NCBI GenBank assembly: GCA_030151365.1
Contig: JASLDW010000081.1
Coordinates: forward strand, 1 to 16,678
From: Lysobacter sp.
GTDB taxonomy: Bacteria > Pseudomonadota > Gammaproteobacteria > Xanthomonadales > Xanthomonadaceae
Length of the DNA: 16,678 nt
Reading direction: 5' to 3'
The position numbers and the translations under genes were made by a program. This document shows positions 1 through 7,208 of the stretch, one piece after another. A model generated the notes under the pieces. The model did not search any database. It saw nothing but the letters and a program-made list of their open reading frames with translations, and was not told the DNA's origin. Each line of letters begins with the position of its first letter. Within the stretch, counting starts at the first letter, position 1.

Positions 1-549
1 CAGGTCTTCGGCGCCGTGCTCGGTCAGCAGCAGGTCGGCGCAGCGCAGTTGCGCGCTCAGGCGTTCGCGTTCGCGCGGGGCGAAACCGGTGGCGAGCACT
101 GCGCCGGTCAGGTCCTTGCGCTCGGCGACGCGGATGCGCACGCCGTTGAGCAGGGCGCCGCTGCCCTTGCTGGCGGTGAACAGCTCGTTGCGGATCGGGT
201 CGTAGATCACGGCGTGGACCGGTTCGCCGTTCTCGACCATGGCGATCGAGACGCAGTAGTGGGGCAGGCCGCGGATGTAGTTGCTGGTGCCGTCGAGCGG
301 ATCGATCACCCAGGTGGTGCGGGTGTTGCCGGACTGGCCGGATTCCTCGCCGAGCACGCCGACCTCGGGCATGGCGCGGCGCAGTTCGCGCACGGCCGCG
401 TCCTCGGCGTCGCGATCGACGTCGCTGGCGTAGTCCTGGCGTGCCTTCTCGACCACGTTGATCGATTCCAGCCGATTGAGATTGCGCAACAGGATGTTGC
501 CGGCGGCGCGCGCCGCCTTGACCATGATGGTGACCGCGGGTTTTTGCAT
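1..549 (-). CDS. suhB: Inositol-1-monophosphatase family protein SuhB (5' part, runs off left edge)
   Basis: Mg2+-dependent phosphatase of the inositol monophosphatase family. In E. coli SuhB also acts in rRNA transcription antitermination, which is family knowledge and is not shown here. The 183 N-terminal codons are present out of about 270 usual for the family; the frame is open to base 1. Metal-site motifs are visible: GEES with E68, then WVIDPLDGTSNY at 80-91 with D83 and D86, matching the E/D/D ligands of the family. The ATG at 547-549 is preceded by a weak GAGG. The gene is divergent from trmJ with 75 bp between starts, an arrangement also found in E. coli. A minus-strand -10-like TAAACT (609-614) overlaps the trmJ -10. 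The identification is firm; the C-terminal third and its metal aspartate lie outside the window. Confidence 0.95.
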   Translation of the reverse strand, partial: MQKPAVTIMVKAARAAGNILLRNLNRLESINVVEKARQDYASDVDRDAEDAAVRELRRAMPEVGVLGEESGQSGNTRTTWVIDPLDGTSNYIRGLPHYCVSIAMVENGEPVHAVIYDPIRNELFTASKGSGALLNGVRIRVAERKDLTGAVLATGFAPRERERLSAQLRCADLLLTEHGAEDL

Positions 550-584
550 CGCGGGAGAGCCTCGGCTGGAATTGGAAAGAACGG

Positions 585-604
585 GACCGGCTCCGTGGCC
601 GGTC
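585..604. other. Inverted repeat between suhB and trmJ
   Basis: GACCGG (585-590) and CCGGTC (599-604) are perfect inverted arms around 8 nt; one further C-G pair could extend the stem to 7 bp. The repeat lies just downstream of the suhB -10 candidate, so it could be an operator-like dyad or a hairpin at the very 5' end of the suhB leader. In DNA this GC-rich, such a dyad may also be chance. Confidence 0.3.
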
Positions 605-608
605 GGGC

Positions 609-618
609 AGTTTACCAT
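609..618. promoter_or_regulatory. Overlapping divergent -10 candidates for suhB and trmJ
   Basis: The AT-rich run contains TACCAT on the plus strand (613-618), exactly 6 nt before the trmJ ATG at 625, and TAAACT on the minus strand (614 to 609) facing suhB. Neither has a good -35. The plus hexamer would start transcription at or next to the A of the ATG, giving a leaderless trmJ mRNA. The call rests on spacing and hexamer match only. Confidence 0.35.
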
Positions 619-624
619 TTGCCG

Positions 625-1395
625 ATGGAATCAGCAGAACCGCAGGCCCAGGCGCTGCTCGCCGGGCGCATCCGCATCGTCCTCGTCGGCACCCAGCACC
701 CGGGAAACCTCGGCTCCGCGGCCCGCGCCATGCGCACCATGGGCCTGACCCGGATGGTGCTGGTCGCGCCGGAAAAGGCGCCCGACCGCGACACCCTGGC
801 GATGGCCGCCGGTGCCGAGGCGCTGGTGCTGGAGGCCCCGGTGCACGCCACGCTGGCCGAGGCGGTGGCCGATTGCAGCCTGGTGCTGGGTTGCACCGCG
901 CGCAGCCGCCGGATCGCGCTGGAGGAACTGGCGCCGCGCGAAGGCTCGGCGCGTCTCGTCGCTGCCGCCAGGGCGGGTGGCGAGGTCGCGCTGGTCTTCG
1001 GGCGCGAACGCACCGGCCTGACCAACGAGGAGCTGCAGTTGTGCCACGCCGCGGTGCATATCCCTTCCGATCCGGACTTCAGTTCGCTCAACCTGGCGGC
1101 GGCGGTGCAGGTGCTTGCCTACACCGTGCGCGAGACGCTGCTGGAAGAAAGTCGCGCTGCAGCGGTGGATGAAGACGGCGACCCGCGCGACCAGCCGACC
1201 ACCCACGCCGAGCTGGAAGGATTCTTCGCGCAACTCGATGACACGCTTGAGGCGATCGACTTCCACAAGGGGCGTGCGCCGGAATCGGCATTGCGCAAGC
1301 TGCGGCGGATCTTCCTGCGCGCCGATCTCAGCACGCGCGAGGTGCGGTTGCTGCGCGGCGTGCTCGCCGATGCGCAGCGGATGGCGCGACTTGCC

Positions 1396-1407
<12 letters not shown>
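625..1407 (+). CDS. trmJ: tRNA (cytidine/uridine-2'-O-)-methyltransferase TrmJ
   Basis: SPOUT-class SAM-dependent methyltransferase that 2'-O-methylates nucleotide 32 of tRNA. The 260 residues resemble E. coli TrmJ throughout. An N-terminal motif GTQHPGNLGSAARAM (22-36) contains the conserved Arg34. The knotted SAM site comprises FGRERTGLTNEEL (125-137) and the SSLNLAAAVQ stretch (153-162). A shorter charged helical C-terminal extension follows. The open frame continues upstream to base 16, but that part is antisense to suhB, and homology begins just after the ATG at 625. No Shine-Dalgarno is visible; TACCAT ends 6 nt before the ATG, so translation may be leaderless. The 3' end overlaps the convergent ExoD gene by 12 bp. 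Confidence 0.95.
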
Positions 1408-2017
<610 letters not shown>

Positions 2018-2034
<17 letters not shown>

Positions 2035-3325
2035 CCGCGGGTTCGGTCACGCGCTGCACCAGCAATTTGTCGATGCGCGGGCCGTCGAGGTCCATCACTT
2101 CGAAACGCCAGCCGTTCCAGTCGAAATGTTCGCCGACGTGCGGGATGCGGCCGAAATGCGCGATCAGCATGCCGGCGGCGGTGTGGTAGTCGAGGTCGTC
2201 TTCGTGCGGCAGGCGCGTGCTGCCGGTGAGTTCGCGCAACTCGTCGACCGGCAGGCTGCCGTCGACCAGCAGCGAGCCGTCCTCGCGGGTGACCACCAGC
2301 GGTTCGTCGTCGGCGTGTTCGGCCGATTGCAGGCGCCCGGTGATCGCGCCCATCACGTCGCTGATGGTGACCATGCCGGTGACGTCGCCGTATTCGTCGA
2401 CCACCAATGCCAGTGATTGCTGTTCCTCGCGGAAGATTTCCAGCAGCTTCATGGCGTGGGTCGATTCGCTGACGAAGAGCGTCTCGCGCAACTCGTCGAA
2501 CAAGGCCGGGGTCTCCTCGCCGAGGTTGTCGAGCAACGATTTCACCTCGAGCGTGCCGAGCACGTCGGCGTCGCTGCCGCGATAGACCGGATAGCGCGAG
2601 AACGCTTCCTCGCGCATCACGGCGAGGTTCTCGGCGACGCTGGCTTCGGCGTCGAGCCAGACGATGCGCGTGCGCGGCGTCATCAGGCTTTCGGCGGTAC
2701 GGTCGCCGAGGCGCATCACCCGCGTCATCATGTTGCGTTCGTCGTCGTCGATCACGCCCTGTTCGTGGCTTTCGCTGACGAGGATCTGGATTTCCTCCTC
2801 GGTGATCGCCTGTTCGCCGGCATTCGACAGCCCGAGCATGCGGACGATGGCGCGCGTGCACGCCGACAGCAGCCACACCAGAGGCGCGGCGATGCGCGAG
2901 CAGATCACCATCGGCCACGCCACGATCGAAGCGATGCGTTCCGGCGCGATGGTGGCGACGCGCTTGGGCACCAGCTCGCCGAGCAGGCCGAACACGAACA
3001 GGGTGGTGATGAAGCCGAGCACGAAGCCGATCCTGTCGGCGTAGGGCGCCAGCAACGGCAGGTCGCGCAGGGGCACCGCGATGTGCTGGCCGATCGATTC
3101 GCCGCCGAAGTAGCCGACCATCAGGCTCAGCAGCGAGATCCACAACTGCACGGCGGACAGGAAGGAGTCGGGCGCTTCCGCGAGTTCGAGTGCCTTGGCG
3201 GCGCCGCCGTGGTGCACGGCCATCGTCTTCAGGCGGCTCTTGCGCGAAGTCACCACCGCGATCTCGGACATCGCGAAGAAGGCGTTGAACACGATCAGCA
3301 CGGCGACGATGATGAAATTCAGCAT
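2018..3325 (-). CDS. CNNM/CBS-domain HlyC/CorC-family transporter or efflux protein (YtfL/PaeA-like)
   Basis: A 435-residue membrane protein with the full HlyC/CorC layout. A CNNM (DUF21) transmembrane domain covers about 1-195, with hydrophobic segments near 1-23, 55-78, 96-118 and 130-158 and the GELVPK motif at 116-121. Two CBS domains follow (about 210-265, starting with MTPRTR, and 275-330, with VVDEYGDVTGMVTISDV). A CorC_HlyC C-terminal domain covers about 345-425. The family includes Mg2+/Co2+ efflux proteins and the E. coli PaeA (YtfL) putrescine/cadaverine exporter; length and order fit that group, but the substrate cannot be read from sequence. The ATG at 3325 follows a GGAG about 9 nt upstream and opens directly into the first membrane helix. 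The frame remains open further upstream without homology. It is the first gene of a pair with the ExoD-family gene. Confidence 0.92.
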
Positions 3326-3454
3326 CGTCGCGGGCTCCGCTGGGCTGCAAACGCGCGCATGCGGCGCGTCGGGGGTTCGTCTGGAGTGGCCTTGGTCATC
3401 TCGGAGCCATCTTAGCAGGGCGCCGTTGCGGGGCCGTCGCGGGCCTTGCACGGG

Positions 3455-3460
3455 TATCCT
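3455..3460 (+). promoter_or_regulatory. -10-like hexamer for the alkyltransferase-like gene
   Basis: TATCCT ends 6 nt before the ATG at 3467, so the expected transcription start falls on the A of the start codon. No Shine-Dalgarno is present in the intervening bases and no convincing -35 is seen. The arrangement suits a leaderless mRNA. Confidence 0.35.
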
Positions 3461-3466
3461 GTGGCG

Positions 3467-3796
3467 ATGGACGAAGCCCGCTCCGCCATTCTCGCCGCGA
3501 TTCGCGCGATCCCGCGCGGCCAGGTGCGTGGCTATGGCGAAGTGGCGCGACTTGCCGGCCTGCCCGGGCGCGCGCGACTGGTGGCGCGCATCCTGTCCGG
3601 GAACGATGACGCCACGCTGCCCTGGCATCGCGTGTTGCGCAGCGACGGACGGATCGCATTTCCCGAACGCTCCAAGGGCTATCTCGAACAGTGTCGCCGC
3701 TTGAAGGCCGAAGGCGTGAAGGTGGAATCGGGACGCGTGCGCGGCGTGCGTGCGGCGCCGACGGAAGACGAAGCCCTGTGGGGACCGAAGGGTTAG
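3467..3796 (+). CDS. Alkyltransferase-like (ATL) DNA-damage recognition protein
   Basis: A 109-residue homologue of the DNA-binding domain of O6-alkylguanine-DNA alkyltransferases. The acceptor-cysteine motif PCHR is replaced by PWHR (52-55, Trp53), the hallmark of ATL proteins such as E. coli YbaZ and yeast Atl1. These bind O6-alkylguanine without removing the alkyl group and flag the lesion for nucleotide excision repair. Other family features are IPRGQVRGYGEVA (15-27), the recognition-helix region RARLVARILSGN (35-46) with R37 in the arginine-finger position, and RVLRSDGRIAFP after the motif. The ATG at 3467 is chosen because homology starts there; TTG 3446 and GTG 3461 are in frame upstream. 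The gene converges on the oxygenase gene with a 4-bp overlap. The loss of the cysteine is seen directly; the repair role is inferred from the family. Confidence 0.92.
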   Translation: MDEARSAILAAIRAIPRGQVRGYGEVARLAGLPGRARLVARILSGNDDATLPWHRVLRSDGRIAFPERSKGYLEQCRRLKAEGVKVESGRVRGVRAAPTEDEALWGPKG

Positions 3797-4410
3797 TCCC
3801 GGCGGAACCAGGCCGCGATGCTGTAGCGATCGCGGCGTGCCGGCAGCACTTCGTGTTCGAGTTCGCTCAAGAAACACACCGAAGTGCCGAACAGCGGCAG
3901 CACGTCCTCGTGCGATCCGTCATCGCGATGGATGCGCAGTGCGCCTCCATCCCCGGCCAGCCAGTCGCGATTGAGGTAACCGACCCACGACACCAGGCGC
4001 GAACCGCTGTCGCGGAAGCGATCGCGATGGCGCGCATAACTCGCGCCGACCGGATAGTGCGCGTAGTGCGCTTCCACCGAACGGATCGGCAGGCGCAATG
4101 ATTCGCGCAATCCATGGACGAGTCCGTCCAGCCGTTGCAGCAGGCGCGGGCCGGCGATGCAGGCGGGATCATCCAGCCACAGGGTGCTGTCGCCGCGCAC
4201 GGACGCATCGCCATGGCGGGATGCGCCGCGACCGATGCGCGCGGACTGCAATGCATCGCGCTGTTGCAGCGCCAGCGCTTCATTCGCGAGATCGGCGGCA
4301 AGATCGGCGAATAGCCCCTCGATCAGGCAGGCGCCGCCGTTGCACAGGGCATCGGCGACGGCCTCGGCCATCGTGTCGGGATCGGCGTTGACGGTGGGCA
4401 GGCGGGGCAC
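3793..4410 (-). CDS. 2OG-Fe(II) oxygenase, bacterial prolyl-hydroxylase (PHD)-like
   Basis: A non-haem iron dioxygenase that would couple 2-oxoglutarate decarboxylation to hydroxylation. In the 205-residue form, the double-stranded beta-helix carries the iron triad H128-x-D130 (YARHRDRF) and H186 (ELEHEVLP), with R195 (RYSIAAWF) placed to bind 2-oxoglutarate. The stretch GYLNRDW...DGGALRI resembles the Pseudomonas prolyl hydroxylase PPHD, which has been reported to act on elongation factor Tu; that substrate is only an inference here. The start is uncertain. GTG 4410 has a TATGAT hexamer 6 nt upstream (leaderless) and codon bias looks coding from there; ATG 4371 (192 residues) is the alternative and also lacks a Shine-Dalgarno. 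The gene diverges from the rhomboid gene and overlaps the ATL gene end by 4 bp. Confidence 0.88.
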   Translation of the reverse strand: MPRLPTVNADPDTMAEAVADALCNGGACLIEGLFADLAADLANEALALQQRDALQSARIGRGASRHGDASVRGDSTLWLDDPACIAGPRLLQRLDGLVHGLRESLRLPIRSVEAHYAHYPVGASYARHRDRFRDSGSRLVSWVGYLNRDWLAGDGGALRIHRDDGSHEDVLPLFGTSVCFLSELEHEVLPARRDRYSIAAWFRRD

Positions 4411-4415
4411 ATCCG

Positions 4416-4422
4416 TATCATA
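4416..4422. promoter_or_regulatory. Symmetric -10 element TATCATA shared by oxygenase and rhomboid genes
   Basis: TATCATA reads as TATCAT on the plus strand (4416-4421) and TATGAT on the minus strand (4422 to 4417). The plus hexamer would start transcription near 4428, 19 nt before the rhomboid ATG. The minus hexamer would start it at about 4410, the proposed GTG of the oxygenase. The 36 bp between the two starts leave little room for separate promoters. Confidence 0.45.
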
Positions 4423-4446
4423 TCGGGGCACGCCCACGGAGCCGCC

Positions 4447-5085
4447 ATGTTCAACAACCTGCCACCCGCCACCAAGGCCCTTGCAATCGCCAACGTGGTG
4501 ATCTTCCTCGGGCAATTGGCGCTTCCTGCCGCCGTGTTCGATGCCTTCGAGTTGTGGCCGCTGGGCAATGGGTTCATGCCGTGGCAATTGCTGACCTACG
4601 GCTTCATGCATGGCGGCTGGATGCACCTGTTCTTCAACATGCTGGCGCTGGTGATGTTCGGCGCGCCGCTGGAATACACCTGGCGCACCCGTCGCTTCAC
4701 CTTCTTCTACCTCGCCTGCGTGATCGGCGCCGGCCTGTGCCAGCTCGCGGTCGGCGCCTGGATGACGCACGAAGGCAGTCCCGCCTATCCCACGGTAGGC
4801 GCGTCGGGTGGCGTGCTCGGCCTGATCCTCGCCTACGGCATGCTGTTCCCGAACCAGAAACTGATGATCTTCCCGATCCCGTTCTTCATCCCCGCGCGCG
4901 TCGGCGTGTTCCTGATCGGCGCGCTCTCGCTGTTCTCGGGCATGACCGGATTCATGCCGGGCGTCGCCCACTTCGCGCATCTCGGCGGCATGCTCACCGG
5001 CTGGCTGATCCTGCGCTACTGGCGCGGCCAGCCGCCGTTCGGTCGCGGCGGACGCAAGCCGCCGCAACTCCGTCGCGTGATGTGA
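4447..5085 (+). CDS. Rhomboid-family intramembrane serine protease
   Basis: A 212-residue integral membrane serine protease expected to cleave transmembrane substrates. Family motifs are all present. Loop 1 and TM2 contain HGGWMHLFFNML (55-66) with the conserved His60 and Asn64. The catalytic serine is S120 in GASGG (118-122). The catalytic histidine is most likely H178 in AHLGG (177-181), with a second histidine, H175, one turn before. There are six hydrophobic segments and a short basic C-terminal tail (GRGGRKPP), and no extra N-terminal cytoplasmic domain as in E. coli GlpG. A GGAG at 4438-4441 sits 5 nt before the ATG. The gene stops 3 bp before the end of the convergent M13-like gene. 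The substrate is unknown; the neighbourhood gives no clear partner. Confidence 0.93.
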   Translation: MFNNLPPATKALAIANVVIFLGQLALPAAVFDAFELWPLGNGFMPWQLLTYGFMHGGWMHLFFNMLALVMFGAPLEYTWRTRRFTFFYLACVIGAGLCQLAVGAWMTHEGSPAYPTVGASGGVLGLILAYGMLFPNQKLMIFPIPFFIPARVGVFLIGALSLFSGMTGFMPGVAHFAHLGGMLTGWLILRYWRGQPPFGRGGRKPPQLRRVM

Positions 5086-5088
5086 CGC

Positions 5089-7101
5089 TTACTTCCAGGG
5101 CTGGACGATGGCCGCCGGCGTCAACGCCATCGGCTGCCCGGCCTTGCAGCGATACGACTGCGCGAACTCCGGCATCGATGCCAGCATGCCGTTGACGCGC
5201 CACTTGCCGGGTGCATAGACGCTGGTCGCCTGGTCGACGGCCGCGGCCTGCGGGCCGGACTGTTGCGGCCACACGCGTGCCCAGCCGGTGAAGAAGGCCG
5301 TGGCGTCGGCGGCGGCGACCGCCTGGTCCTTGCCCAAGGCGCGCCAAGCGGCGTCGAGTCCGGCGAGATCGAGCAGGGATTGATCGCGCACCAGCTGTCC
5401 GTTCACCATCTTGCCGGTCAGTCCCGGATAGGCCCAGCCGTTGGCCTGGCTGCCCATGCGGGCCAGGCGATCATTCCACGCGGCGACATCGGTCGGCGCC
5501 CACCAGCTGCGCAATGCACCCTTGGCATCCACCTGCTGGCCATGGACATCGATGGCGCGCACCATGGCACGCGCGGTGAGCGCACCGAAACTGCCGTAGA
5601 GCGCGCCGTTCGGTTGCGACATGTCGAACACGGGCGACTGCAGCATCGCCGCGGTGATGATCACGCGATTCTGCGCCGGGTCGTAGCCGAGCGCGGGCGA
5701 CTGCGGCAGCACGTTCCAGCGGCGATCGGCGTTGCCCTTGCCGATGCGCTTCATTTCCTGGGAATGGCGCCAGGTCGATGCGATCAGCATGTTGCTGCCG
5801 AAGCTGCCGCGACCCATCGGCTGGATGGTGTAGTCGAGGTCGCGCGCGGGCGCGCCGATCTCGATCTTCATCGCGGAAATCTTGGCGTGCGCCTCGGCCT
5901 TGGCGGCGGCGCTCATCCACGTCGATGCCTGCACGTCGGCGTCGAGCGCCTGCTGTACTTCGCGCGCGACGGCGTCGGCGCGCTGCTTGCTGGCGGCGGG
6001 CAGGTAGCGCGCGGTGTATTCGTGGCCGAGCATCGGGCCGGCGGCGGTGTTGATCGCGTCGAGCACCTGCTGCCAGCGCGGCGGCGCGGCGGCTTCGTTG
6101 CGGAAGACCACGCCGCGGAACTGCTGTTCGGCGTCGCGGAAACCGCGTGAGAGGTAGGGCGCCATCGCGTTGCCGACCTGGTAGCGCAGATAGGTCTTCC
6201 ACTGGTTGGCCGGCACCGACTTCACCAGCGCGTCGAGCTGGGCGAAGTAGTTGGGGTCGGCCATCGACACGCGATCGTCGCTCACGCCCTGCGCCTTGAG
6301 GAAGTCGCCGAGCTGGAGGTTGCGGTATGCGGCCAGCGATGCCACCGGCACGGCGTTGAAGTCGGCGCGCGGGTCGGCGTTGACCTTGAACGGGCGCGAC
6401 AGTTGCGCCAGTCGCGTTTCCAGGCCGATCACCATGTCGAGGTCCTGCGCCAGCTTGTCGGGCTTGCTGCCGGTCAGGGTGAGGATGTTCTCGACGTACT
6501 TGCGATAGCGGATCATGATCGCGTTGATGTCGGGATCCTGGCGCGTGTAGAAGCCGGGGTCGCCGAGGCCGAGTCCGCCCTGGCTGAAGTAGCCGATGTG
6601 GCGGTTGAGGTCGTCGAGGTCGATGTCGGCGGCGAAGTTGAAGGCGACCGGGATGCCGACCTGGTGCAGCGCGGCGATCGATGCCGCGACATCGCCGGAA
6701 CGACGGATGCCGTCGATGCGCGCGAGCAGCGGCGCGATCGGCCTGGAGCCGTCGGCTTCCACGGCGGCTTCGTCGAGGCCGCTGGCCCAGAAATCGCCGA
6801 GCAGTTTCTGCACGTTGTTCTGCGGCCCGCTCATCGCGGCGTCGAGCAGGTCGCGTTGCTGCTGCACCGTGCGCGCATCGAGTTGCGAGAGGGCGCTGGT
6901 CGAGCCGTTGGCGGCCGGCGCCGGGTTGGTGGCCAGCCACGATTTGTTGATGTTGCCGTAGTAATCCGCGCAATCCGCGGTGACGGCCTCGGCCTTGGTT
7001 GCCTTCTTCGGTGCGGCCTTCTTCTTGGCGGCCATCGCGCCGAACGGCGTGGTGGCGATCACGGCGGCGAGGGCAAGGACGAGCGGGCGTCGGGTCATCA
7101 T
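5089..7101 (-). CDS. M13 (neprilysin/PepO-like) family protein lacking catalytic residues - predicted pseudo-peptidase
   Basis: A 670-residue exported protein with the full M13 architecture. A signal peptide ends near AMA (about residue 24) and is followed by a Lys/Ala-rich linker; the helical PepO N-domain and the C-terminal domain follow. Aligned with the neighbouring gene, YGGIGAVIGHEAGHGFD corresponds here to YGSFGALTARAMVRAID. The zinc site HExxH is thus RAMVR (511-515), with both His replaced by Arg and the catalytic Glu by Ala. The third zinc ligand Glu is Q574 (DQSLLDLAG for GENIGDLGG), the catalytic-domain DPHAP histidine is Y629 (SVYAP), and the substrate-binding NAYY is ALGY. Only two Cys remain, in the same N- and C-terminal places as in the active copy, and RVNG and the C-terminal PWK are kept. 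The frame has no stop or shift. A catalytically dead binding, chaperone or decoy role is inferred. The start is ATG 7101, with ATG 7098 next to it. Confidence 0.88.
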   Translation of the reverse strand: MMTRRPLVLALAAVIATTPFGAMAAKKKAAPKKATKAEAVTADCADYYGNINKSWLATNPAPAANGSTSALSQLDARTVQQQRDLLDAAMSGPQNNVQKLLGDFWASGLDEAAVEADGSRPIAPLLARIDGIRRSGDVAASIAALHQVGIPVAFNFAADIDLDDLNRHIGYFSQGGLGLGDPGFYTRQDPDINAIMIRYRKYVENILTLTGSKPDKLAQDLDMVIGLETRLAQLSRPFKVNADPRADFNAVPVASLAAYRNLQLGDFLKAQGVSDDRVSMADPNYFAQLDALVKSVPANQWKTYLRYQVGNAMAPYLSRGFRDAEQQFRGVVFRNEAAAPPRWQQVLDAINTAAGPMLGHEYTARYLPAASKQRADAVAREVQQALDADVQASTWMSAAAKAEAHAKISAMKIEIGAPARDLDYTIQPMGRGSFGSNMLIASTWRHSQEMKRIGKGNADRRWNVLPQSPALGYDPAQNRVIITAAMLQSPVFDMSQPNGALYGSFGALTARAMVRAIDVHGQQVDAKGALRSWWAPTDVAAWNDRLARMGSQANGWAYPGLTGKMVNGQLVRDQSLLDLAGLDAAWRALGKDQAVAAADATAFFTGWARVWPQQSGPQAAAVDQATSVYAPGKWRVNGMLASMPEFAQSYRCKAGQPMALTPAAIVQPWK

Positions 7102-7110
7102 GCGGATTCC

Positions 7111-7125
7111 GGGGGACGATCCCCC
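7111..7125 (-). other. Short GC hairpin upstream of the pseudo-M13 start
   Basis: GGGGGA and TCCCCC arms with a 3-nt loop lie 9 nt before the ATG at 7101. If transcription starts upstream, the hairpin would abut the ribosome binding region. If the -10 candidate at 7127-7132 is used, the start falls inside the hairpin and it would not form in RNA. Confidence 0.3.
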
Positions 7126-7126
7126 A

Positions 7127-7132
7127 AGTCTA
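7127..7132 (-). promoter_or_regulatory. Extended -10 candidate for the pseudo-M13 gene
   Basis: On the minus strand TGC precedes TAGACT, matching the TGnTAnnnT extended -10 pattern. It lies downstream of the terminator-like hairpin that ends the upstream M13 gene, so the pseudo-peptidase gene may have its own transcript. No good -35 is seen. Confidence 0.3.
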
Positions 7133-7162
7133 GCAACTGCCGGCCACATGTCCTGCAAACAA

Positions 7163-7187
7163 CGAGGCCCGGCATCGCCGGGCCTCG
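7163..7187 (-). terminator. Terminator-like hairpin after the active M13 gene
   Basis: CGAGGCCCGGC (7163-7173) and GCCGGGCCTCG (7177-7187) are perfect 11-bp arms around a 3-nt loop. The hairpin lies 21 bp beyond the stop codon of the active M13 gene. On the minus strand it is followed by TTGTTTGC, a short imperfect U tract, so termination may be partial. Confidence 0.65.
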
Positions 7188-7208
7188 TCGCGTCGCCGAA
7201 ATGCGCGG

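Noticed and set aside
16..624. In-frame N-terminal extension of trmJ
   Set aside because: It is antisense to the conserved suhB frame and TrmJ homology begins just after the ATG at 625.
2417..3415. 332-codon plus-strand frame antisense to the CNNM gene
   Set aside because: His/Arg/Asp-rich low-information translation with no family resemblance, on the wrong strand of a well-conserved gene.
3326..3877. Upstream extension of the CNNM gene (would give 619 residues)
   Set aside because: It is antisense to the ATL gene. The first CNNM membrane helix begins at ATG 3325, which has a GGAG at good spacing.
4411..5067. Upstream extension of the oxygenase frame (would give 424 residues)
   Set aside because: It runs antisense through the conserved rhomboid gene and its composition lacks any domain signal.
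6010..6024. HEYTA in the pseudo-M13 protein as a possible relocated zinc motif
   Set aside because: It lacks the second histidine, lies well N-terminal of the catalytic site, and aligns with GQLYVKDYFP in the active paralogue, which is not a metal site.
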